Below are positions 1-6,093 of a DNA stretch of 10,365 nucleotides, one piece after another. The position numbers and the translations under genes are program-made. The notes beneath the pieces were generated by a model. That model saw only the letters and a program-made list of their open reading frames with translations, was not told the origin of the DNA and did not search any database. Source of the stretch: Rhizobiaceae bacterium (GTDB taxonomy: Bacteria > Pseudomonadota > Alphaproteobacteria > Rhizobiales > Rhizobiaceae); NCBI GenBank assembly GCA_028865845.1, contig JAGWJK010000082.1:1-10365 (forward strand), given 5' to 3'. Position 1 is the first letter of the stretch; the number at the start of each line of letters is the position of its first letter.

Positions 1-48
1 CGCCGCGCCCTTCGCGAAGCCGCGTCGGGTCATCCGATCGGTCGTCAT
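1..48 (-). CDS. Start of an exported protein with a Tat signal, cut by the window edge
   Basis: Only the first 16 codons are inside the window, reading MTTDRMTRRGFAKGAA. A twin-arginine pair (R8-R9) followed by G-F-A-K and then small residues is the beginning of a Tat signal peptide, so the protein is probably exported folded, perhaps with a cofactor. An internal ATG (codon 6) would give MTRRGFAKGAA, which is equally plausible as the true start. No strong Shine-Dalgarno sequence precedes either ATG. The gene lies about 200 nt downstream of the ABC permease on the same strand, so it may be a late member of the transporter operon, for example a periplasmic enzyme acting on the imported compound or a second binding protein. 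The product cannot be named from 16 residues. Confidence 0.55.
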   Translation of the reverse strand, partial: MTTDRMTRRGFAKGAA

Positions 49-250
49 GCGATGTTCCGCAAGCGCGGCGCCTTGTCCGCGACGCCAAGGGACATGAAGA
101 CAAGGGTGAAGCCGCTCACCGGACGCGCAGGGCCCATGGTCTCGCACCGCCTTACTGAAACCGCGGCCAAGTTATCACGGGCCAAGGCGCCTTCAATGGC
201 TATCGCGCGGGATCGGCGGCCGAATGCCGCGGTTGTGTCCGGCCTGCCGA

Positions 251-1045
251 TTAACCGCGCCAGTCCAGCAGCTTGCGCTCCGCCCGCCCGATCAGCCAGC
301 TTGCCCCGAGCCCGATGACCGACAGGATGATGACCCCCGCGATCAGTTGCCCAAGCGCGAAGAGCGACCCCGCCATCAGGATATAGGCGCCGATCCCGTA
401 TTGCGCACCGATCATCTCGGCCGCGACCAGAAGCACGATCTTGCGGACGATCGACCACCAGCTCAAGCCGAAACTCTGTCCCATGCGCACCAGCGAACGG
501 TCGACGTTGTCGACGGCGCCGAATGTCGCCACGACGGTCGGCGTGAAGGTGCCGAAGGCGATCAGCATGTATTTCGACATTTCGTCGATGCCGAACCAGA
601 TGATGAAAAGCGGCAGAAGCGCGATCTTCGGTATCGGAAAGAGGGCAGCCACCAACGGCACGAGGCCGGCTCGAACATAACTGAACAGGCCAATCATGAC
701 GCCGAGCGCAACTCCCACCGAAATGCCGAGTGCTGCGCCGATGAAAAGCCGCTGCAGCGAAGGGATCAGGTGCTTCCAGAGCCCGCCCGTCTGCCAAAGC
801 TGAAACAGCGTTTCGAGCACAGCGGTCGGGCGCGGCAGCGTCAGGCTGGTGATGAAGCCGGTACGCGTACCGATTTCCGCCAGCACGAGCAGCACCGCAA
901 AGACGGCAATCGCCACGCCTCGAACGGGTTTCGGCGCAAAGCCGCCGCCGCGAAACGGCACGGGCCGCACGCCGGCATTTTTCCGCTCCGCACCGTCGTT
1001 CTGCGCGGCAGCGGACTGTGTCGACAGCGCGCCTGCCTCAGACAT
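251..1045 (-). CDS. ABC transporter permease, SsuC/TauC type, apparently with an internal deletion
   Basis: This is the inner-membrane subunit of a nitrate/sulfonate/taurine-type importer (BPD_transp_1 fold, 264 aa). Residues 1-40 are a polar cytosolic extension. Hydrophobic spans follow at about 42-60, 97-122, 126-152 and 158-178, then the EAA-type cytoplasmic loop (about 187-205, with GLSWWSIVRKIVL) that docks on the ATPase. Family members continue after this loop with a Leu-Pro and about 20 residues forming most of the next helix. From memory, E. coli SsuC reads VIL-PGALPSIM...LTLIVAET. Here KIVL runs straight into LVAAEMIGAQYGIG, so that segment is missing, with the join near nt 425-437. 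A last span (about 228-250) and a basic tail (RAERKLLDWRG) are normal. The start is supported by AAGGAG 7 nt upstream, and the gene overlaps the ATPase stop by 8 nt, implying translational coupling. The protein may be defective. The substrate is unknown. Confidence 0.88.
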   Translation of the reverse strand: MSEAGALSTQSAAAQNDGAERKNAGVRPVPFRGGGFAPKPVRGVAIAVFAVLLVLAEIGTRTGFITSLTLPRPTAVLETLFQLWQTGGLWKHLIPSLQRLFIGAALGISVGVALGVMIGLFSYVRAGLVPLVAALFPIPKIALLPLFIIWFGIDEMSKYMLIAFGTFTPTVVATFGAVDNVDRSLVRMGQSFGLSWWSIVRKIVLLVAAEMIGAQYGIGAYILMAGSLFALGQLIAGVIILSVIGLGASWLIGRAERKLLDWRG

Positions 1046-1805
1046 TGATCAACTCCTTGTCCGCGGCCATCGCTTCCTCGCGCATCAGCTCCCAGAGCTG
1101 TTTTTGTTTTTCCTCGAGCACCGGGTTGCCGAGATGGCGCTCGGCAAGCGGAATATCAATGTCGACGATTTCACGAATGCGACCCGGGCGGCGGGAAAGC
1201 ACCACGACACGATGCCCGAGCCGGACGGCCTCGTTGAGATTGTGGGTGACGTAGACGGAGGTAAAGGGCTGCCGGGTCCAGAGCGAGATCAGGTCGTCCA
1301 TCAGAAGTTCGCGCGTCTGGCTATCGAGCGCCGAAAGCGGCTCATCCATGAGCATGACGGCGGGACGCACGGCAAGCGCCCGGCTGATCGCGACGCGCTG
1401 GCGCATGCCGCCGGAAAGCTGCTTGGGCAATGCCGTGCGGAACTCCGAAAGCCGGGTCCGCTCCAAGACGTTGGTGACGATCTCGTCCATCTCTCGGCGG
1501 GTGAGCCCATGGTCTTCCAACACCAGCTTGATATTGCCCTCGACGGTGCGCCAGGGCAGCAGCGCGAAATGCTGGAAAACATAGGTCAACGGATTGAGAC
1601 AATCCTTCGGCGGCTCGCCGATCTGCAGGATCTCGCCCGACGTCGGCCGCTCCAGCCCGCCGAGGAAACGCAGCAAGGTGGATTTGCCGCAGCCGGAAGG
1701 GCCGATCAGGCAGGCGATCTGTCCCTGTGGTATATCGAGGGAAATGTCCCGCAGGACCTCGACCGAGCCGTAGCGATGCGTGATGTTCTTGAGTTTCAGG
1801 TCCAT
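1038..1805 (-). CDS. ABC transporter ATP-binding protein, SsuB/TauB type
   Basis: This is the cytoplasmic ATPase that powers the importer (255 aa, normal length). All nucleotide-binding elements are present: Walker A GPSGCGKST (35-43), Q-loop Gln78 in FQHFALLPW, signature LSGGMRQ (130-136), Walker B VMLMDEP (150-156), D-loop SALD (158-161) and H-loop His188 in VTHNL. The Q-loop context and the LSGGMRQRV signature fit the nitrate/sulfonate/taurine subfamily. The start ATG has a strong ribosome binding site (GGGGAGG at 1810-1816, 4 nt spacing). That site lies inside an inverted repeat (see 1809-1867), so translation of this gene may depend on RNA folding. The 3' end overlaps the permease start in the sequence ATGTCTGA. 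It forms one operon with the binding-protein gene upstream. The transported compound cannot be read from the ATPase. Confidence 0.95.
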   Translation of the reverse strand: MDLKLKNITHRYGSVEVLRDISLDIPQGQIACLIGPSGCGKSTLLRFLGGLERPTSGEILQIGEPPKDCLNPLTYVFQHFALLPWRTVEGNIKLVLEDHGLTRREMDEIVTNVLERTRLSEFRTALPKQLSGGMRQRVAISRALAVRPAVMLMDEPLSALDSQTRELLMDDLISLWTRQPFTSVYVTHNLNEAVRLGHRVVVLSRRPGRIREIVDIDIPLAERHLGNPVLEEKQKQLWELMREEAMAADKELINV

Positions 1806-1808
1806 GCG

Positions 1809-1867
1809 GCCTCCCCGCCGGAGGCTGCATGGCCTCCGGTCTGGTGCGCCAGACGATCAGATCGTCT
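1809..1867 (-). promoter_or_regulatory. Chain of overlapping stem-loops between binding-protein and ATPase genes
   Basis: Four perfect inverted repeats fill this short intercistronic region. (1) AGACGATC-A-GATCGTCT at 1851-1867 spans the binding-protein stop codon. (2) GTCTGG-TGCG-CCAGAC is at 1839-1854. (3) An 8-bp pair, CCGGAGGC (1818-1825) with GCCTCCGG (1832-1839), has a 6-nt loop. (4) GCCTCC-CCGCC-GGAGGC at 1809-1825 covers the Shine-Dalgarno sequence of the ATPase gene. Repeats 1 and 2 share an arm, and so do 3 and 4, so in the minus-strand mRNA they are alternatives. If 3 forms, the ribosome binding site is free; if 4 forms, it is paired. Stem-loops after a binding-protein gene often raise its mRNA level over that of the membrane subunits. 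A switching role is inference. Confidence 0.55.
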
Positions 1868-2882
1868 TGACGTAGGATGTATCGAAAAGCTGGTCGTTGG
1901 TGATGTCATCCTTGACCATGCCTTCGGACTTGAACCAATCGAGCTGCTCCACGCAGCTCTTCAGCGAGATCGCCATGCCCTTGTTGATGCGCATCGCGCC
2001 TTCGATTAGGTTCTGCTTGGCAACGTCGTAGGGGCTGTCGCTTTCGACATATTTGTAGCAGATCTTTGCCAGCGCATCGCGCTCCGCATCGTCGGCTGTC
2101 TTGTCGACAAACGCGGCATTGTAGTCGTCGATCGCCTCGGAATAAGCCGATATGAACGACTGGGTCAGCGACCGATTGTCATTGGCATTCTTCGTCGAGG
2201 TGAAGCCCGTCGTGACCTGGTAGTCCGGCGCGTAATCCGAAACGAGGCCAATCTTCTTGGCCGCGCCCTCGCGGATCATCTTGTTCGCCACATTCGCCTG
2301 GATCGCCCAGGCATCGATCTGTCCGGTGGACAGCGCGCCGACGATGGCGCCGAGTTTCTGAAGCGGACGAAGCTGGATATCGGCCAGGTTGATATTATTG
2401 GCAACCGCGATCTTGTGGGCCATGAAGTGGAAGGATGAGCCGGCGGTCGTGATGCCGAAGCTCTTGCCAGCAAGCTTCGACGGATCGGTGAGACCGGCAT
2501 CATAGGCTTTGTTGGACGCGAGGATCACGGCACCGACGATGCCTTTTTCCTCGGTCAGTGCGCCGCCGACAACCTTGACCGCGTTTTTCTGGGCAAGGCT
2601 GATCAGGCCGCCGCTCATGGCGGTGACGCCGAATTCCGCATCGCCGGAGGCGATTGCCACCGCCATCGGCTGGGCGGCTTCGAAAAACTTCAGTTCGATA
2701 TCAAGGCCGGCGTCCTTGAAGTAGCCGCGCTCGTAGGCGATGAAGCTCGGCGCGTGGCTCGCGAGATTGAGAACAGCAAGATTGCGTTTCGTTGCGGCGA
2801 GGGCCGGCAGGCCGAATGCGGCTGCGGCGCCGGCAGCGCCCATGCTCGTGAGGACCTGACGGCGGTTCAGGGCGAAATTCAT
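1857..2882 (-). CDS. Periplasmic ABC substrate-binding protein, SsuA/NMT1 type, Tat-exported
   Basis: This is the solute receptor of the importer, 341 aa from the chosen ATG. The N-terminus MNFALNRRQVLTSMG, followed by an Ala-rich stretch and LPALA, is a twin-arginine signal with likely cleavage after ALA (about residue 29). The mature part has the NMT1/SsuA fold pattern: a first strand with ...LNLASHAPSFIAYERGYFKDAGLDIE, then a GDAEFGV segment, and later GKSFGITTAGSSFHFMA and LSTGQIDAWAIQ. This superfamily serves nitrate, sulfonates, taurine, thiamine precursors and other small ligands, and the ligand cannot be assigned here. The in-frame TTG at 2900 is rejected as start because the Shine-Dalgarno sequence (GGAGGAAA, 2891-2898) overlaps it. 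It is the first gene of the operon and is followed by the ATPase and permease genes. A cluster of inverted repeats lies about 90-120 nt upstream. Confidence 0.92.
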   Translation of the reverse strand: MNFALNRRQVLTSMGAAGAAAAFGLPALAATKRNLAVLNLASHAPSFIAYERGYFKDAGLDIELKFFEAAQPMAVAIASGDAEFGVTAMSGGLISLAQKNAVKVVGGALTEEKGIVGAVILASNKAYDAGLTDPSKLAGKSFGITTAGSSFHFMAHKIAVANNINLADIQLRPLQKLGAIVGALSTGQIDAWAIQANVANKMIREGAAKKIGLVSDYAPDYQVTTGFTSTKNANDNRSLTQSFISAYSEAIDDYNAAFVDKTADDAERDALAKICYKYVESDSPYDVAKQNLIEGAMRINKGMAISLKSCVEQLDWFKSEGMVKDDITNDQLFDTSYVKTI

Positions 2883-2970
2883 CTGGCGTATTTCCTCCAA
2901 TGTCGGTGCGCTCGGCTGCGTCGTGCAGTCTCAGTGCCACTCAACGCCGTCAAAAACAATGGAGAATGGT

Positions 2971-3000
2971 GATGTCCGCGATGACATCTGGACATGTCAT
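2971..3000. promoter_or_regulatory. Candidate operator upstream of the ABC operon
   Basis: Two overlapping perfect inverted repeats occur in 30 bp: GATGTC-cgcgat-GACATC (2971-2988) and ATGACAT-ctggac-ATGTCAT (2981-3000), the second with 7-bp arms. An 8-bp palindrome GACATGTC (2991-2998) is nested within it. ATGTC/GACAT half-sites therefore recur in alternating orientation. The site is 89 nt upstream of the binding-protein ATG and downstream of the c-di-GMP gene's stop, which is the expected place for a regulator controlling the transporter. I could not find a convincing -35/-10 pair in the 235-nt gap (2883-3117), and the regulator family is not known. Confidence 0.45.
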
Positions 3001-3117
3001 AAGGTCGCACATCGCTGGAACTGGTTTTCAGGGCGATTGCAGCCCACCCGTTTGACAACAGACCTGGCCGCATGGTTAGCGGCCGCGAGTTCGGCCGACC
3101 AATTGCATGCGAGACAA

Positions 3118-5364
3118 TCAGGCGATCGACCGTTTCAGCAGGTCCGGGCTTTGGCAGAACGCCATGAGCTGTTCCGAGGACATCGGGCGTGCGAAGGCGT
3201 AGCCTTGCAGTACGTGGCATCCAAGGTCCCGAAGAATTCTGGCGTGTTCCAGCGTTTCCACGCCTTCGGCGACGATCTCGATGTTCTGCGATCGGCCGAT
3301 CTCGATGATGGACGACACCAGACGTCGTTGAGACATGGAGGTCTGGATAGGCGTCACGATCTGACGGTCGATCTTCAATCGCCGCGGCTGCAATTGCAGC
3401 AGACTCAGAATCGACGCATGCCCGGTGCCAAAATCATCGATCTCTATATCGATCCCTAGCGTCTTGATGTTTTGCAGCGCACTTTGAAAAGCCGAATTCT
3501 GATCATCGAACGATATGCTTTCAAGCAGCTCGAAACAAAGCCTCCCGGGCTTGAACGTGACATCCGAAAGCTCCGACAAAAGAGCGAGCTGGGACAGACG
3601 GTGCGCCGAAACGTTGACGGAAAGCCTGGGGATATCGATCCCGGCCGCATCCCACCGCGCTTGCTCGAACAGCGCTTTCTCGAGGATTAGTTTGTCGATG
3701 TCGCCGGCAATGCCACGGTCTTCGGCTGCCGAAAGGAACTTGGCGGGCGCCAGGATTCCTCGCTCTGGATGGTCCCAACGCGCCAGCGCCTCGACGCCGA
3801 CAATTGCGAAGCTGTTCGCATCGAACTGCGGCTGAAAATACGGGATGAACTCGCCGCGTTCGATTGCGATGGCGATATCGTCGCCGAGCTTCTTGACCTG
3901 CCGCGCCGCCTCGCCAAGCTCCTCGGTGTAGATGTTGGCTCGACCGCGGCCATCCTTTTTCGCTTCGTAAAGCGCCAGGTCCGCGTTGGCGAGCAGGTGC
4001 TGTGCCTCGGACGTGTCGGTCTCCCATGCCACGCCGGCGCTCGCTCCCACCTTGCATTCGCGGCCATCCACGAGGATGGGCAGAGACAGTTGCTCAACAA
4101 TCCGATCCGCCAGCAGGACGGAACTCGCAGGATCTTCCCGGCGGGCTGCAATGACGAACTCGTCGCCGCCGATCCGCATGGCGACGTCGTCCGGGCCGAT
4201 GGCTTGCCGCAGACGAGCGGCGGTCACACGCAGGACATGGTCGCCTCCCGCATGCCCCATGCTGTCGTTGACCTCCTTGAAGGAATCGAGATCGACATGG
4301 ATCAGCGCCAATTTCCTGGAGGCGGTGTTGGTGCCGGTCGCGGTCAACAACTGATCCAGAAAACGACGATTGGGCAGCTCGGTTAGGGGATCATGGAGCG
4401 ATTGGTGCTCAAGGCGATGTCTGGCAAGCAGCAGGTCGCGTTCATGGTCACTCAACTTGGCAATTGTCTTCTGGCGAGATCTGGCAAGAAATCCGGCCCA
4501 GAACATCGGCACGATAACGGCGAGACAGACGGCTGCGGCGCAAAGCCTGAACACGATCATGCTGTTATGAGCGCCCCAGCCGGATTTTGGAACGCCCACG
4601 AGCGCCCATCTGCCATATCCCATGTCCAGCGACGCATAGACCGGATGCCTGCCGAATGTCGCGTGGTCGCCGTAGAAAACATCCTTCGCCGATTGCGGAT
4701 GAGGCACCGAGCTGATTGCGATATCGAGATCCGAAGAGGGAAGCCCGCTGTCGGCAAACAGCCGGGGAATGTCGACGACACCCGACAGCAGACCCCAAAA
4801 GATCTCGGCTTTGCCATCGGTCATGTAGACCGGGCAGCGCACGATGAAACCGACACCGCCCTGGATAAGATTGATGGGGCCAACCAGAACGATGTTGTGA
4901 CTGTTTCGGGCAGCCATCGCACCATCATGCTGCTGGACGTCGGTCCGGTAATCGAGGCCGACCACCTTCTCGGTTCCCTCCGTCGGATACACCCATTTGA
5001 CCACGAGGTTGGGGGCTGCGGTGACAATCTTCAATTGAGACGGCGTCTTCAGAATCTGCTCGCTGAGTTTTGCAAACTCTGCCTGCTCCATCGTCGGATG
5101 AACCGAAATCACGGCGACGATGCCCTGGAGCAGCATGACGTCCGCATTCACATTGGTCTGCAGGCGCGCCGCGATCGAAGTGAGTTCCTGAGCAACGATG
5201 ACGCGCTCGTCCGCTTCGAGCCGGGCCCGACGCTGATGGTCCGCCAGAACGAAGGTAATGACCGCAACCACGGTCGCAAGAATCGCCGGCGCGAACATCG
5301 GCTTTCTGCCGAAATAGTCGCCGAGTTTTCTCAATGGTTTGACGATATATTTGAGCATTTTCAC
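3118..5364 (-). CDS. Membrane-bound CHASE-GGDEF-EAL protein (c-di-GMP synthesis/breakdown)
   Basis: A 748-aa inner-membrane sensor that makes and/or degrades cyclic di-GMP. In order: a membrane span at about 23-42; a periplasmic CHASE domain at about 45-265 (with VKWVYPTEGTEKVVGLDYR); a second span at about 268-294; a GGDEF domain at about 320-480; and an EAL domain at about 495-740. The GGDEF active site is intact (RIGGDEF, 397-403). The inhibitory RxxD site is not: the four residues are GPDD. The EAL site is complete: Glu525 of EAL, Asn584, Glu612, Asp643-Asp644 of DDFGTG, Lys664, Glu700 and Gln720. Both activities are therefore possible, and dominance cannot be predicted. The start is a GTG at 5364; an ATG two codons on (5358) is as likely, and neither has a clear ribosome binding site. 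The CHASE ligand is unknown. No partner genes are adjacent. Confidence 0.93.
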   Translation of the reverse strand: MKMLKYIVKPLRKLGDYFGRKPMFAPAILATVVAVITFVLADHQRRARLEADERVIVAQELTSIAARLQTNVNADVMLLQGIVAVISVHPTMEQAEFAKLSEQILKTPSQLKIVTAAPNLVVKWVYPTEGTEKVVGLDYRTDVQQHDGAMAARNSHNIVLVGPINLIQGGVGFIVRCPVYMTDGKAEIFWGLLSGVVDIPRLFADSGLPSSDLDIAISSVPHPQSAKDVFYGDHATFGRHPVYASLDMGYGRWALVGVPKSGWGAHNSMIVFRLCAAAVCLAVIVPMFWAGFLARSRQKTIAKLSDHERDLLLARHRLEHQSLHDPLTELPNRRFLDQLLTATGTNTASRKLALIHVDLDSFKEVNDSMGHAGGDHVLRVTAARLRQAIGPDDVAMRIGGDEFVIAARREDPASSVLLADRIVEQLSLPILVDGRECKVGASAGVAWETDTSEAQHLLANADLALYEAKKDGRGRANIYTEELGEAARQVKKLGDDIAIAIERGEFIPYFQPQFDANSFAIVGVEALARWDHPERGILAPAKFLSAAEDRGIAGDIDKLILEKALFEQARWDAAGIDIPRLSVNVSAHRLSQLALLSELSDVTFKPGRLCFELLESISFDDQNSAFQSALQNIKTLGIDIEIDDFGTGHASILSLLQLQPRRLKIDRQIVTPIQTSMSQRRLVSSIIEIGRSQNIEIVAEGVETLEHARILRDLGCHVLQGYAFARPMSSEQLMAFCQSPDLLKRSIA

Positions 5365-5453
5365 GATGTAGAGCGGACCGATCGCACATCATCGCCTGAT
5401 TGCATTAAGGGAAGTCTAATTGAATTCAAAAAATGGAGCTGGACCTTCAATTA

Positions 5454-5488
5454 CAGCCGCTGATCATCATCGGTCTGAAGAGCGGCTG
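5454..5488. repeat. Inverted repeat in the gap before the c-di-GMP gene
   Basis: CAGCCGCT (5454-5461) and AGCGGCTG (5481-5488) form perfect 8-bp arms around a 19-nt loop, 59 nt after the stop of the small hypothetical gene. On the minus strand it could fold as a transcript-end hairpin, but the nearest T-run (six T, 5428-5433) is about 20 nt further on, so a factor-independent terminator is doubtful. An operator for the c-di-GMP gene is an alternative. The rest of the 182-nt gap (5365-5546) shows nothing I can name. Confidence 0.35.
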
Positions 5489-5546
5489 ACGCGTCTGCTT
5501 TTCGATCAGAGACAATCGCGCGGATGATCCCATCGCGCAGCAGCGA

Positions 5547-5837
5547 TCAGTGCAGATGGGCCTTCGGCGGGCTTTGGCTGACAATCCGCCGCATCGAGAC
5601 CACCAGCCGCGCGGAGGATATGATGATTTCGAGCGCAACATCGCGGTCGGCATGGCCGACATCGGGCGCCAATTGCCCCATCGCGCTCGATGCTTCGGCC
5701 ACAGCCTTTGCAAGGAGAGGTTGATCCGCTTCGAGGATGCGGGCAATCCAGGCAAGCGTTTCAGCAAACTGGGTCAGTGCTGATGTAATTTGCGCTGGGG
5801 TCAGCTTGGAACTGGCTTGCTCAGATTGATCTTGCAT
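5547..5837 (-). CDS. Small helical protein of unknown function
   Basis: I do not recognise this 96-aa protein. It starts with a polar stretch (MQDQSEQASSKLTP), then reads as amphipathic helices (ITSALTQFAETLAWIARILEADQPLLAKAVAEA, split here only for description of pattern: alternating hydrophobic and polar/Ala positions), and ends with a basic tail (SMRRIVSQSPPKAHLH). There is no signal peptide, membrane span or Cys/His metal motif. Natural residue order and helix periodicity favour it over an overlapping Arg/Trp/Ser-rich frame on the same strand. An in-frame TTG at 5861 would add 8 residues, but a promoter-like pair (5843-5871) ends 5 nt before the ATG at 5837, which supports the ATG. It stands alone between the E1 gene and the c-di-GMP gene, on the same strand as both. 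Confidence 0.6.
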   Translation of the reverse strand: MQDQSEQASSKLTPAQITSALTQFAETLAWIARILEADQPLLAKAVAEASSAMGQLAPDVGHADRDVALEIIISSARLVVSMRRIVSQSPPKAHLH

Positions 5838-5842
5838 TCCCG

Positions 5843-5871
5843 ATAATCTAGGGATTGCCAAATAAATTCAA
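5843..5871 (-). promoter_or_regulatory. Candidate sigma-70 promoter for the small hypothetical gene
   Basis: On the minus strand TTGAAT (5866-5871) and GATTAT (5843-5848) are separated by exactly 17 nt; each matches 4 of 6 consensus bases. Transcription would start 6-7 nt past the -10 box, at or next to the A of the ATG at 5837, which would make the mRNA leaderless. No Shine-Dalgarno sequence is visible, consistent with that. Confidence 0.4.
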
Positions 5872-6093
5872 GCCCGAAGCCAATGAATATTGGTGCCACG
5901 CCTGCGGGAGAGACGGCCGGAAGCCGACTGCCCTCTCTTGGGAGCAGCGATCATACCTCGGCCGCAACTTACAGGCGATAGCAGGATCCGCTTCGCAAGC
6001 TCCCGATGTCCCAGTCTCGGCTTCTCTTTTGCCAAAGGCTGGTCATCTTGAGCCGGCCGAAGTCGAGGAGCTGGGAAGAGGGAAATCTATGTC
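5862..6093. other. Gene-free stretch after the E1 gene, possibly a degenerate intergenic repeat
   Basis: This 232-nt gap between the E1 stop and the small hypothetical gene has no supported gene. The segment at about 6020-6075, with GGTCATCTTGAGCC followed by GGCCGAAGTCGAGGA, resembles the 'GTCATCCTGAGC...GAAG' intergenic repeats common in alphaproteobacterial genomes; this is recognition by eye. At about 5906-5934 there is an imperfect hairpin, GAGAG..CGGC-cggaa-GCCG..CTCTC. It may hold the E1 transcript end. A plus-strand reading frame crosses the whole gap but runs into the E1 gene and has no ribosome binding site. Confidence 0.3.

Noticed and set aside
215..230. GCGGC-CGAAT-GCCGC hairpin after the permease
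   Set aside because: A 5-bp stem in GC-rich DNA with no T-run is expected by chance.
849..2009. A 386-codon plus-strand open frame
   Set aside because: It is antisense to the permease and ATPase genes and crosses their junctions. It has no motif and no ribosome binding site.
2883..2900. TTG start six codons upstream of the binding-protein ATG
   Set aside because: The bases following this TTG are the Shine-Dalgarno sequence that serves the ATG at 2882.
2883..2960. A TTGACG box as promoter of the ABC operon
   Set aside because: No -10-like sequence lies at 16-18 nt from it, so I do not call a promoter.
4393..5463. A 356-codon plus-strand open frame
   Set aside because: It is antisense to the CHASE part of the c-di-GMP gene, is rich in His/Arg/Asp, and has no domain.
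5447..5767. A minus-strand 106-codon frame overlapping the small hypothetical gene
   Set aside because: It is rich in Arg, Trp, Ser and Cys, unlike the regular helical pattern of the overlapping frame kept as the gene.
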